NCBI RefSeq assembly: GCF_016907515.1
Contig: NZ_JAFBBY010000001.1
Location: 806,001 to 870,000, forward strand
Reading direction: 5' to 3'
DNA from: Nocardioides nitrophenolicus
Lineage (GTDB): Bacteria > Actinomycetota > Actinomycetes > Propionibacteriales > Nocardioidaceae
DNA length: 64,000 nucleotides
Positions 1 through 7,328 of the stretch are shown piece by piece. The notes under the pieces are model-generated. The model did not search any database and was not told where the DNA came from. It saw nothing but the letters and a program-made list of their open reading frames with translations. Position numbers and translations under genes: made by a program. How positions within the stretch are numbered: the first letter of the stretch is position 1; each line of letters starts with the position of its first letter.

Positions 1-45
1 ATGCCGCCCCGGCGGGTCCCCCTCGGCCTGGGGGTGGGGCGGTGA
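1..45 (+). CDS. possible 3' end of an upstream gene (partial)
   Basis: An open frame enters the window and ends with TGA at 43-45, overlapping the GTG start of the ClpP-like gene in a GTGA arrangement. This is the usual form of translational coupling within an operon. Too little is visible to name the product. In related actinobacteria clpP genes often come in pairs, so a second ClpP subunit is one possibility, but nothing in these 45 bases proves it. Confidence 0.25.
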   Translation: MPPRRVPLGLGVGR

Positions 46-668
46 GCAGCTACCTGGTCCCCAATGTGATCGCTCAGCATCCGCGGGGCGAGCGGATCAT
101 GGACGTCTACTCGCACCTGCTGACCGAGCGCGTGGTCTATCTCGGGACCGCCATCGACGCAGGGGTCGCGAACTCACTGGTCGCCCAGCTGCTGCATCTC
201 GAGGCCGACAACCCGGACCGCGACATCCAGCTCTACATCAACTGCGAGGGCGGCGACCCGAGCGCGATGCTGGCGGTGCACGACACCATGCAGTTCATCC
301 GGCCGCAGGTCGCGACGACCTGCATCGGGCAGGCGATCGCGGTCGGAGCGGTGCTGCTCGCCTCCGGCGCGGCGGGCAAGCGCTCCGCGCTCCCCCATGC
401 CCGGGTCGTGCTGCACCAGCCGGCCGCGCAGGGCCGCGGCGCGATCCCCGACCTGATCCTGCAGGCCGACGAGGTGGTGCGGGTGCGCGCCGACATCGAG
501 CAGATCCTGTCGCGGCACACCGGCCAGGACACCGCGACGCTGCGCGCCGACACCGACCACGACCGGGTGTTCACGGCGTCGGGCGCCCGCGAGTACGGGC
601 TGATCGACCACGTGATCGAGGAACGCGGACCGGCGGTGGTGACTCAGGCGGCGAGCGCCAGGGCGTAG
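42..668 (+). CDS. ClpP-like protein lacking the catalytic serine
   Basis: The protein has 208 residues, the usual size for a ClpP proteolytic subunit, and aligns by eye over the whole fold. The N-terminus YLVPNV..RGERIMDVYS..L.ERVVYLG matches ClpP, so the GTG start is well supported. The oxyanion glycine pair is kept (INCEGGD, residues 67-72), as are the histidine (VVLHQP, His125) and aspartate (RADTDHD, Asp170). The serine motif normally GQAASMG reads GQAIAVG, so the nucleophile is Ala100 (codon gcg at 339-341). It should therefore be unable to cleave peptides and may act as a structural or regulatory partner of an active ClpP ring, like the ClpR subunits of cyanobacteria and plastids. Its start overlaps an upstream stop codon; its tail overlaps the convergent XRE gene by 25 bases. 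Confidence 0.9.
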   Translation: MSSYLVPNVIAQHPRGERIMDVYSHLLTERVVYLGTAIDAGVANSLVAQLLHLEADNPDRDIQLYINCEGGDPSAMLAVHDTMQFIRPQVATTCIGQAIAVGAVLLASGAAGKRSALPHARVVLHQPAAQGRGAIPDLILQADEVVRVRADIEQILSRHTGQDTATLRADTDHDRVFTASGAREYGLIDHVIEERGPAVVTQAASARA

Positions 669-949
669 CCGCCGCGCACCGACACCGGCGCGGCGAGCGG
701 CTGGAGGTCGCCGGCGACCGAGGTGGTGAGGTCGAGCAGGGTCGTGCCGAGCGCCCCGAGCACGGCCGCGATCATCTCGCTGCTGGGCTCCTTGATCCCC
801 CGCTCGATCTCCGAGAGGTACTGCGGCGAGATGCCGGCCCGGCCGGCCGTCTCGGTCAGCGTCTCACCACGCCCCCGGCGCAGGTCGCGCAGCCGTCGTC
901 CCACCAGGTCCCGCCACAGCGGCTCCGCCGCGTTCGTCTCCTCGGCCAT
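644..949 (-). CDS. XRE-family helix-turn-helix regulator
   Basis: This 101-residue protein has a helix-turn-helix at about residues 18-75 (RLRDLRRGRGETLTETA, then ISPQYLSEIERGIKEPS), the classic Cro/C1 pattern, and only a short alanine-rich tail. It lies tail to tail with the ClpP-like gene and overlaps its last 25 bases. Regulators of this compact type are found beside accessory clpP genes in actinobacteria, PopR next to clpP3-clpP4 in Streptomyces being the known case, so control of the neighbouring clpP operon is a reasonable inference. No operator was identified because the clpP promoter lies outside the window. Confidence 0.88.
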   Translation of the reverse strand: MAEETNAAEPLWRDLVGRRLRDLRRGRGETLTETAGRAGISPQYLSEIERGIKEPSSEMIAAVLGALGTTLLDLTTSVAGDLQPLAAPVSVRGGYALALAA

Positions 950-1018
950 GCCTCATCGTAGGTCGGCGGGTCGGCCCGGCCGGGCTGTCGGCGCGGAGTT
1001 CTGCTCTGAGCAGAAGGG

Positions 1019-1092
1019 TGCCCCCGCTGGGACTCGAACCCAGACTGCGCCGCTTTTAAGGCGGCTTCCTCTGCCGATTGGGATACGGGGGC
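1019..1092 (-). tRNA. class I tRNA with anticodon UAA (Leu codon UUA)
   Basis: The minus strand folds into a full cloverleaf of 74 nt: acceptor GCCCCCG/CGGGGGC, D arm with TCC/GGA stem, anticodon stem GCCGC/GCGGC around loop CTTAAAA, a five-base variable loop GCAGT, and T arm CTGGG-TTCGAGT-CCCAG. The discriminator is A and CCA is not encoded. Loop positions 34-36 read UAA, which would decode the rare codon UUA. True bacterial tRNA-Leu has a long variable arm, which is absent here, so the amino acid identity is uncertain. It stands between the XRE gene and def, both also on the minus strand. Confidence 0.8.
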
Positions 1093-1122
1093 GCGGCCCT
1101 GCGTGGCGGCCGCGGGGCCGAC

Positions 1123-1677
1123 CTACAGGTACGTCTGGCGAGGATAGATCGCGTGCGCGCCGGCGACCCGGTCGAGGAACAGCAGCCCGTCGGTGTGGTC
1201 GATCTCGTGCTGCAGCGCCCGCGCCTCGAACGCGTCGGTGGCGAAGGCGACGGTCTCGCCGGTCCCGGGGAGCTGGCCGCGGACGGTCAGCCGCGCGGCG
1301 CGCTTAACGTCGCCGGTGAGGTCGGGGACGCTCATGCAGCCCTCGCGGGCCCGCTCGTTGCGGCTAGACTCGACCACCTCGGCGTTGCAGAGCACGAAGG
1401 TGCCGTGGTGGGTGCGGGTCTTGGGGTGCGCGGCGACGTCGACGCAGAAGACGCGGACGCCGACTCCGACCTGGTTGGCGGCCAGGCCGACGCAACCCGG
1501 GCTGACCCGCATGGTGGCGACCAGGTCGGCGGCGAGCAGGACGATCTCGGGGTCGGTGGGGTCGACGTCGGCGCCGCGGGCGGAGAGCACGCCCTCGGGC
1601 GCGCGGACGACCTCGCGCACCTTCCCCGCGACACCGAGCTCGGCCTCGGTCCAGGCCGCGACCCGCTCGCCGCTCAC
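1123..1677 (-). CDS. def: peptide deformylase
   Basis: This 184-residue enzyme removes the formyl group from the N-terminal methionine of new proteins. All three metallohydrolase motifs are visible: motif I CVGLAANQ (usual first glycine is Cys), motif II EGCMSVPD with the metal-binding Cys, and motif III QHEIDHTDGLLF with two metal-binding His and the catalytic Glu. Length is normal. The start is GTG at 1677, overlapping by four bases (GTGA) the stop of the ACT-domain gene, so the two are co-translated. The coiled-coil gene lies just ahead of the ACT gene. The reading frame ends about 30 bases from the tRNA. Confidence 0.95.
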   Translation of the reverse strand: MSGERVAAWTEAELGVAGKVREVVRAPEGVLSARGADVDPTDPEIVLLAADLVATMRVSPGCVGLAANQVGVGVRVFCVDVAAHPKTRTHHGTFVLCNAEVVESSRNERAREGCMSVPDLTGDVKRAARLTVRGQLPGTGETVAFATDAFEARALQHEIDHTDGLLFLDRVAGAHAIYPRQTYL

Positions 1678-2198
1678 AGCTCGTCGGCCTCGGCCGGGCG
1701 CAGGGTGGCGGTGACACCGACCCGCTCGGCCGAGGCCCGGATGGCGTCCTCGACGGCCGCGACGTCGGTGCCGGCGGGCAGGTCGAGCTCGGCGACGAGC
1801 AGGTAGAGGTCGCCCGCGAGGCGGGTGGTGAGGTCGGTGACGTTGCCGCCGGCCGCGGCGACCTCGGCGATGAGGGCCGACACGATCCCGGAGCGGTCAC
1901 CGCCGTGGACGGTGAGCACCCAGGCGCTGCCGCCCGGCGCGACCGTGGCCACGTCGGCGACCGGACGCACGGCGACGTCGAGGTCACCGTCGGCGGCGAG
2001 CGGCGCGAGGACCCGCTCGATCGCGGCGGCGTCGGCGTCACCCCGGCACAGCAGCATCATCGCGAAGTGGCCCCGCAGCAGGGTCATCGTGGAGTCCTCG
2101 ATGTTGAGCCCGAGCTCCGCGAGGCCGGCGGTGGTGGCCGCGATGATGCCGGGGCGGTCGTGGCCGATGACGGTGACGGCGTAGAGGTCGGAGCTCAC
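1674..2198 (-). CDS. double ACT-domain protein (GcvR-like)
   Basis: The 174 residues form two ACT domains, about residues 5-80 (YAVTVIGHDRPGIIAATTAGL) and 92-165 (WVLTVHGGDRSGIVSALIAEV), each with the DRPGI/DRSGI turn that binds small ligands, commonly amino acids. The tandem arrangement without another domain resembles the glycine-cleavage repressor GcvR family, but no DNA-binding domain is present, so a ligand sensor acting through a partner is more likely. It starts with GTG and overlaps the peptide deformylase start. It follows the coiled-coil gene by four bases. Confidence 0.85.
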   Translation of the reverse strand: MSSDLYAVTVIGHDRPGIIAATTAGLAELGLNIEDSTMTLLRGHFAMMLLCRGDADAAAIERVLAPLAADGDLDVAVRPVADVATVAPGGSAWVLTVHGGDRSGIVSALIAEVAAAGGNVTDLTTRLAGDLYLLVAELDLPAGTDVAAVEDAIRASAERVGVTATLRPAEADEL

Positions 2199-2202
2199 GG
2201 CG

Positions 2203-2802
2203 TCATCCTCCCAGGCCGTCGGCCTCCTCGACCTCGTCGGGGCCGGCCTCGGGCGGCGCGTGCTGGGCGAGTACGTCGGCCATCCGGGCCCGGGCGCCCT
2301 CGATCCGCGAGGAGACCGCCGCCGCGGCCCAGGTCAGGTCGGCGATCGCCTCGGTGACCTCGTCGCACAGCTCAGTCGCGTGCTCGAGGACCAGGTGCGC
2401 CTCGCTCCGGATCCGGCGAGCGGCCTGCTCGGCGCGCACGGTCGCCTCGGCGACGTAGTGCCGGGCGGTCTCCTCGGCCTCGGTCATCGACGTGCGCAGC
2501 GCCTCGGCACGGATCACGTCGGCGTCGAGCGTGGCCGCCTCCGCCAGGTCGTGCACCAGGGCGTCCACCTTGGTCCGCTGCTCCGCGGCCCACTCGGCGA
2601 CCTCCAGCCGGGTGCGCTCGGCGGCCTCCCGAGCCTCGAGCACGATGGCCTCGGCGGCCCCGCTCGCCTCGTCGCGCACCTGCCCGGCGAGGGCGAGGAT
2701 GGCCTGGGCGTCGCGGTGGGCGTCACGGGTGGCGCGCAGGGTCGCGGCGTGCTGGTCGGGGTCCGCCCGCAGCTCGCCGTCGTCATCGGATCGACTGGAC
2801 AC
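2203..2802 (-). CDS. conserved coiled-coil protein of unknown function
   Basis: This 199-residue protein is almost entirely predicted coiled coil from about residue 15 to 180, rich in Ala, Glu and Arg (for example EAREAAERTRLEVAEWAAEQ). There is no signal peptide, membrane segment or catalytic motif. The composition recalls DivIVA-type or cytoskeletal helper proteins of actinobacteria, but no DivIVA N-terminal motif is seen, so no function is assigned. It is the first gene of a probable three-gene operon with the ACT protein (four-base gap) and def. Confidence 0.75.
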   Translation of the reverse strand: MSSRSDDDGELRADPDQHAATLRATRDAHRDAQAILALAGQVRDEASGAAEAIVLEAREAAERTRLEVAEWAAEQRTKVDALVHDLAEAATLDADVIRAEALRTSMTEAEETARHYVAEATVRAEQAARRIRSEAHLVLEHATELCDEVTEAIADLTWAAAAVSSRIEGARARMADVLAQHAPPEAGPDEVEEADGLGG

Positions 2803-2854
2803 GTGCCACTAGTGCACCGAACCGGCTGTTTGATCCGGGCCGAGCGGAATTCGC

Positions 2855-5446
2855 TCAGCTCCTCCCGACGTAGCGGAACGCGGCCCAGTGGTAGGGGTGC
2901 GGATGCCGTCGCGCCACCCGGCGCCGGGCCCGGCGCAGCGCCACCGCCGGCTCACTGCCCGCCGCCAGCTCGTCGTAGAAGTGCGTCATCAGCTCGAGGG
3001 TCACCTCGTCGTCGACCGCCCACAGCGCCGCGACCACGCCCCGGGCTCCGGCGGCCAGGCAGGCCGGCACCAGCCCGACCTCCTCGGCGGTGTGGTCGGG
3101 CGAGCGCCCGGAGCTGCACGCACTCAGCACCACGACCGCCCCGTCGAGGGGGACGGCCCCCGCGGCGACGTCACCGGCGCGCAGCCAGCCGTCGGCGAGC
3201 CGCAGGCCCGAGCCGAGCGGGTCGTCCGGGCGGAACACGCCGTGGCAGGCGAAGTGCACGACCTCGGCGCCGGCCGAGCGCCCGGCGACGGCGGCGCTCG
3301 TGGCGGCCGGGCCGACCAGCACCTCGGCCGCGGGCAGCACCCGGCGGATCATCGCGGCCTCGTCGGCGATCGACGGCGCGTTCGCGTCGGGTACGGCGAT
3401 CACCAGGGTCCCGAGGGCGGCCGCGGCGGCCGGCTCACCGGCCGGGTCGGCCGGCGCGCCGGGCCGCGCGAGATGGGAGTACCACGGACCGACCTCGTCG
3501 AGCAGTGCGTCGAAGGGCACGCCGTGGAGGTGGCGGTGGCCCACGACCTGGAGCCGGTCGTCGAGGTCCTCGAGCAGGTCCACGACGGGCGCCAGGAGCA
3601 GGTCGAAGAGCCCGTCGAGGGCGGCCGAGCTGGTGTGGCCGGCCGGCACACCACAGCCCGGCGCCATCAGCAGGCACTCCTGCTGCCACGCCCGGACCAG
3701 CCGGCGGCTGCCCTCGGTGGCGCTGGTGAGCACCCGCGCGTCGACGTGGCCGTCGCGGGCCACGAACACCACGATGTCGTCGCCGGCGACGTAGAACTCG
3801 ACGAGCGAGCCGTCGGGCACCGACGGCAGCACCTCCTCGACGGGCTCCCCGGGCCGGACGACCGCGGCGACGGCGACGGCGTCGGCCAGCAGCGACTCCA
3901 GCCGCCGCCCGCGCTCGACCGGTGCCGCCGATCGGGCCGGGTCGGCGACCGGCAGCCGCACCGGGGCCCGCTTGGCGGCCCGGGCCCGGCGCAGCGCCTC
4001 GACCCGGCCGGCGTGGTCGCCGCGCTCGATCAGCAGCAGGATCAGCTCCTCGGCGGCGTCGGTGAGCGACGGGCAGCCGACCCGCCCGCGCGGGCCGAGC
4101 CGCTGCTCCCAGGCCCGGCCGGCGGCGAGCGCTCGACGCAGGGTCTCGACCGCCTCGGCGACCTGGCGGGTGCGGCGCTCGTGGCGGGCTCGGGCGAGCA
4201 GGACGTCGACCTCCAGCTCGGGGCTCCCGGCCTGGGCGGCCCGCTGGTCGGCCTCGTCGAGCAGGACGGTGGCGGCGTCGACCTCGGCGACCCGGGCGGC
4301 GGCGAGGCGGGCGTGGACGGCGACGGCCGGCGGCGTGTCGGCGTCCTCGGCGGCCAGCACCCGGTCGGCCGCCGCGCGGGCGCCGTCGAGGTCGCCGAGC
4401 GCCCGGGCCACCTCGGCCCGGAGCAGCCAGGTGCGCAGCCGCATCTGCCGGCTGCCGCACTCGCCGAAGAGGCGGTCCGCGACCTCCAGCTCGGCGGCAG
4501 CGGCCCGCCGACGTCCCCACGCCAGGGAGGCCCGGGCGCTCGCGAGGGCGGCGCGAGCGGAGTGCTCGACAGCACCGATCCGGACGAAGACCTCCTCGGC
4601 GGCACAGGCCTCGGCATGCGCCTCGGCGGCACAGCCGGCACGCAGCAGGGCGCCCGAGCGGACGAGGGCGTGGAGCGCGACGTGCCACTGGGTGTGCGGG
4701 ACGTCCGGGGCGACGCAGTCGAGGACGTCGAGGGCACGGGCGACCTGACCGGTGGCGGAGTACGCCTCCGCCACGCGGGTCGCGACGGCGGCGGCACGGT
4801 CGGGCTGGCCGGCGGCGGCGTAGGCCCGCCGGGACCGGTCGAGCTCGAGGAGCGCGCTGTGGGTGAGCCCCGCGTCGAGCGCGGCGAGTCCACGGCGGTG
4901 CTGCAGGCGCGCGATGCTGTCGACGTCTCCGAGCGCGGCGAACAGGTTCTCCGCACCGTCGTACTGGCGCAGCGCGGCGCCCAGCTCGCCCCGGCCCGCG
5001 CGCGCGTCGGCGAGCTGGCGCTGCACGAGCGCGCCGAGCCGCGGCACCCGGAGGTCGTGACGGGCGAGCGCGCGGAGCTCGGCCTGGAGCCGCAGCAGGC
5101 CCGCCTCGGCGGCCGCGAACTCGCCGACCAGGAGCTGCACCTCGAGTCCGCCGGCCGCCGCGCGGACGGCCTCGGCCGGCTCGCCCGCGGCGAGCCAGTG
5201 CCGCCGGGCGGTGCGGTAGGCGCTGGCCGCGGCGCCGAGCTCGCCCGACGCGACGGCGAGGTCTCCGCGCAGCCGGTGCAGCCAGGCGACCCGGGCGACG
5301 TCGCGCTGACCGGCCAGGCCCGACTCGGCCCGGTCGAGCAGCTCGGCGCACCGCTCGGTGTCGCGATGGAGCCAGTGCTGGGCCTCGTCGATGAGGTCGT
5401 CGATGTCACCCCCGGCACCGGCCGGCAGGCAGTCCCCGAGACTCAT
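2855..5446 (-). CDS. TPR-CHAT domain protease
   Basis: The protein has 863 residues. Residues about 1-480 are alanine/leucine-rich helical repeats of TPR type. The C-terminal 300 or so residues are a CHAT domain, a caspase-like cysteine peptidase fold. The catalytic pair is visible: His735 in VVHFACHGVF and Cys777 in VVVLSACSSG, followed by the typical GLVPACLAAGARGVVAALW block and a YHWAAFRYVG end. There is no signal peptide, so it should act in the cytoplasm, with the TPR region sensing a partner or peptide. It is the last gene of an operon, four bases after an unknown protein that overlaps a sigma factor gene. The substrate is unknown; the unknown neighbour is one candidate. Confidence 0.92.
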   Translation of the reverse strand: MSLGDCLPAGAGGDIDDLIDEAQHWLHRDTERCAELLDRAESGLAGQRDVARVAWLHRLRGDLAVASGELGAAASAYRTARRHWLAAGEPAEAVRAAAGGLEVQLLVGEFAAAEAGLLRLQAELRALARHDLRVPRLGALVQRQLADARAGRGELGAALRQYDGAENLFAALGDVDSIARLQHRRGLAALDAGLTHSALLELDRSRRAYAAAGQPDRAAAVATRVAEAYSATGQVARALDVLDCVAPDVPHTQWHVALHALVRSGALLRAGCAAEAHAEACAAEEVFVRIGAVEHSARAALASARASLAWGRRRAAAAELEVADRLFGECGSRQMRLRTWLLRAEVARALGDLDGARAAADRVLAAEDADTPPAVAVHARLAAARVAEVDAATVLLDEADQRAAQAGSPELEVDVLLARARHERRTRQVAEAVETLRRALAAGRAWEQRLGPRGRVGCPSLTDAAEELILLLIERGDHAGRVEALRRARAAKRAPVRLPVADPARSAAPVERGRRLESLLADAVAVAAVVRPGEPVEEVLPSVPDGSLVEFYVAGDDIVVFVARDGHVDARVLTSATEGSRRLVRAWQQECLLMAPGCGVPAGHTSSAALDGLFDLLLAPVVDLLEDLDDRLQVVGHRHLHGVPFDALLDEVGPWYSHLARPGAPADPAGEPAAAAALGTLVIAVPDANAPSIADEAAMIRRVLPAAEVLVGPAATSAAVAGRSAGAEVVHFACHGVFRPDDPLGSGLRLADGWLRAGDVAAGAVPLDGAVVVLSACSSGRSPDHTAEEVGLVPACLAAGARGVVAALWAVDDEVTLELMTHFYDELAAGSEPAVALRRARRRVARRHPHPYHWAAFRYVGRS

Positions 5447-5450
5447 GACC

Positions 5451-6050
5451 TCAGGAGCGGAGGTCGAGCAGGGCCCGGACCCGCGTCGGTCCGGAGGTCA
5501 GCCACAGCTCGTCGACGCCGACGGGCACCCCGCGCGCGTCGAACCGGCCGTCGGGGGTGGACCGCACCGCTCGGCGCAGGTCGCCACGCTCGAGGAAGGC
5601 GAGATCGAGGCCGCCGACGCCCGACGGCAGCATGACCAGCCCCTGGACGTCGACCTCGCCGACGCCCGAGGCGGTCGCGTCGAGCACGAAGCGCCCGAGC
5701 TCGCTGTCGAAGGCGAGATGGACGCCGCCGTCGCCGAGCGAGCGGACACCCGCCACCCCGACCTGGGAGCGGGTGTCGTGGAGCAGGGCGGCGTCGGACC
5801 AGTCCCGGCCCTGCCGCGGCCGGTGCAGCTGGTCGAAGACCCCGCGCAGCCGGAGGCCGAGCTCGGGCGGACGCTGCTGCAGGGGCATGGAGGCGGCACC
5901 GGAGACGAACTCGAGGATCCACTCGACGCTCTCGAGGGTCGCGGGGTCGCCCACGGCGACGTACGACGCGACGTCCTCGGCCGCCTCGGTGGCGAGTCGG
6001 CCGTCGAGCCAGTCGACGAGCTCGGTGAAGCTCGGCCGCGCGGTGCTCAC
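5451..6050 (-). CDS. unknown protein between sigma factor and CHAT protease
   Basis: This 199-residue protein is not recognised. Its N-terminal 50 residues (FTELVDWLDGRL..EAAEDVASYV) look like the start of an anti-sigma factor, but the zinc-binding HxxxCxxC motif is absent. The rest is beta-rich, with a segment RFVLDATASGVGEVDVQG and no membrane helix. It overlaps the sigma factor gene by four bases (ATGA) and precedes the CHAT gene by four bases, so all three are translated together. The position suggests a regulator of the sigma factor, or a substrate or inhibitor of the CHAT protease. Both are inferences. Confidence 0.8.
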   Translation of the reverse strand: MSTARPSFTELVDWLDGRLATEAAEDVASYVAVGDPATLESVEWILEFVSGAASMPLQQRPPELGLRLRGVFDQLHRPRQGRDWSDAALLHDTRSQVGVAGVRSLGDGGVHLAFDSELGRFVLDATASGVGEVDVQGLVMLPSGVGGLDLAFLERGDLRRAVRSTPDGRFDARGVPVGVDELWLTSGPTRVRALLDLRS

Positions 6051-6655
6051 GCCTCCTCCCCCATGATCACCCGCAGCTTGTCGAGGCAGCGGCCGCGGAG
6101 CGGGCCGATCCCTCCGATCGACCGCCCGAAGCGCTCGGCGATCTCGGCGTAGCTGGGGGTCTCCGGCTCGAAGTAGAGCGCGAGCAGCAGGTCGCGGCAG
6201 GTGCCGCCGAGGGTGGAGAGGGCGTCGTGGAGCGCGGTGGTGGTGGCCCAGTCGGCGAACGGGTCGCTGGACTCCTCGGGCGTGTTGTCGAGCGAGGTCG
6301 TGCGCCGGCTCAGGTTGCGGGAGCGCCAGGCCTGCCGGCGCGCGACCGTCATCAGCCAGGAGGCGAGCTTCTCGTCGTCGCGCAGCCGGTCGAGCGCGTC
6401 GATGAGGGCCACGAAGGTGGCCTGGGTGACGTCAGCGGCGTCCTCGGCGCTGAGACCGTTGCGCAGGGCGACGGTGTAGACCAGCCGCTCGTAGCGGCTG
6501 ACCAGCTGGTTCCAGGCATCCGAGTCGCGGCGGCGGCAGCGGATCAGCAGGTCGGAGTCGGTGACCATCTCGCTGTGGCGAGGTTGCGGTCGACCGGTAC
6601 GGCCGGTGGGCCGTAGCTCGGTGACGCGAGCTGAGTGCTCGCTCAATGACGTCAT
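6047..6655 (-). CDS. ECF-like sigma-70 family factor
   Basis: The protein carries sigma region 2 (DAWNQLVSRYERLVYTVA..GLSAEDAADVTQATFVAL, then ASWLMTVARRQAW) and region 4 (LGGTCRDLLLALYFEPETPSYAEIAERFGRS) and lacks regions 1 and 3, so it is of the extracytoplasmic-function type. ATG at 6655 gives 202 residues and a basic N-terminal tail; ATG at 6568 would give a compact 173-residue factor that starts right at region 2. The frame is also open upstream to 6799, but that part does not look like sigma factor. It is the first gene of the operon with the unknown protein and the CHAT protease. An inverted repeat at 6679-6700 lies just upstream. Confidence 0.88.
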   Translation of the reverse strand: MTSLSEHSARVTELRPTGRTGRPQPRHSEMVTDSDLLIRCRRRDSDAWNQLVSRYERLVYTVALRNGLSAEDAADVTQATFVALIDALDRLRDDEKLASWLMTVARRQAWRSRNLSRRTTSLDNTPEESSDPFADWATTTALHDALSTLGGTCRDLLLALYFEPETPSYAEIAERFGRSIGGIGPLRGRCLDKLRVIMGEEA

Positions 6656-6678
6656 TTCGGGTCCCCAAGAAATGTCGC

Positions 6679-6700
6679 GGAACGCACCCCCACGCGTTCC
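6679..6700. repeat. inverted repeat upstream of the sigma-CHAT operon
   Basis: The arms GGAACGC and GCGTTCC (7 bp each) flank an 8-base spacer ACCCCCAC. The repeat sits 24 bases ahead of the sigma factor ATG at 6655. It could be an operator or a hairpin in the 5' leader. The rest of the 6656-7192 gap holds no convincing gene and is the divergent promoter region for the sigma operon and the small peptide. Confidence 0.5.
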
Positions 6701-7075
6701 TGAAAGAGGAGAGCCCACGCTCGCCACAACTGCGATCCGCCCGAGAGATCTTGCCGGTCGGACCCATCCGGCGCCGGCCCTCGGGTCGCTTTGGACCATA
6801 GGCGCCCGTCGCGGGGCCGGGCAAGGCCGTCCACGGCCTCTCCACAGGCCGACGGATCAGACCGGGCTCCCCCGCACACCAGTGCTGCGTGAACCCCGTC
6901 GCGACCTCCCGAGCCCCGAGGAGGAGCCCCTCCCGAGCCGAGGCTGACACCGTGTCGCAGCTACCTCGGGGTGGCCCGCGCGGGTCCGCGGGCGGCATGT
7001 CGGGCGGTGCCCGACCGGGGCCGGAGCGCGCCCGGTGTCGCGCACCGCCGGCGTCGCGCGGCCTTGTCGAGCCTC

Positions 7076-7090
7076 GGTCAAGGCTTGACC
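7076..7090. promoter_or_regulatory. perfect palindromic operator of the small-peptide gene
   Basis: GGTCAAG-G-CTTGACC is a perfect inverted repeat with 7-bp arms and one central base. Its right arm is also the best -35 candidate (TTGACC, 7085-7090) for the small-peptide gene, so a protein bound here would block or control RNA polymerase directly. The convergent XRE-TPR regulator is the obvious candidate ligand, but this is inference. Confidence 0.55.
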
Positions 7091-7113
7091 CGGAAACATT
7101 CCCCTACTTACCA
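7085..7113 (+). promoter_or_regulatory. candidate promoter of the small-peptide gene
   Basis: A -35 box TTGACC at 7085-7090 is followed after 17 bases by TTACCA at 7108-7113, a weak -10. TACTTA at 7105-7110 is an alternative -10 with a short 14-base spacing. The surrounding 7091-7135 is clearly more AT-rich than the rest of the region, as expected for a promoter. The transcript would have a leader of about 70-75 bases. Confidence 0.4.
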
Positions 7114-7192
7114 AGATGTGACAACCTCATTGGCAACCGGGTGAGCCGGCGTCCCGAGCGCTCGGCCACCGCCCCCCAGAAGGAGAACCCCG

Positions 7193-7318
7193 ATGAAGAC
7201 TCGCAAGATCCTCGCCGCCACCGCCGCCGCTCTCGCCGCCACCCTGGCCGCCACCCTGGGCGCCCCGTCGACCGGCGCGTCGGTCGTGCTCGCCGACCGC
7301 CCGGCCGGCTGCTGCTGA
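7193..7318 (+). CDS. 41-residue secreted peptide ending Cys-Cys
   Basis: A strong ribosome binding site (AAGGAGAA, 7180-7187) stands seven bases before ATG at 7193, and the frame runs 41 codons to TGA at 7316-7318. The product has a positively charged start MKTRKI, an Ala/Leu-rich hydrophobic stretch (residues 6-24) and a small-residue region PSTGAS that could be a signal-peptidase site. That would leave a mature tail of about 11 residues, VVLADRPAGCC. Only ten bases separate its stop from the stop of a convergent XRE-TPR regulator. Size, export signal and partner fit the precursor of a signalling peptide of the RRNPP type; a small toxin or a thiol peptide are alternatives. It is too short for most automated gene callers. 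Confidence 0.7.
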   Translation: MKTRKILAATAAALAATLAATLGAPSTGASVVLADRPAGCC

Positions 7319-7328
7319 TCCAGCAGAT

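Noticed and set aside
42..668. Catalytic serine located elsewhere in the ClpP-like protein
   Set aside because: The alignment around GQAIAVGAVLLASGAAGKR is gap-free with ClpP; Ser108 in that stretch is in the following helix and not at the nucleophile position.
1019..1092. tRNA-Lys or stop-codon suppressor
   Set aside because: The seven-base loop CTTAAAA fixes the anticodon as UAA; Lys would need UUU or CUU and a UAA suppressor would need UUA.
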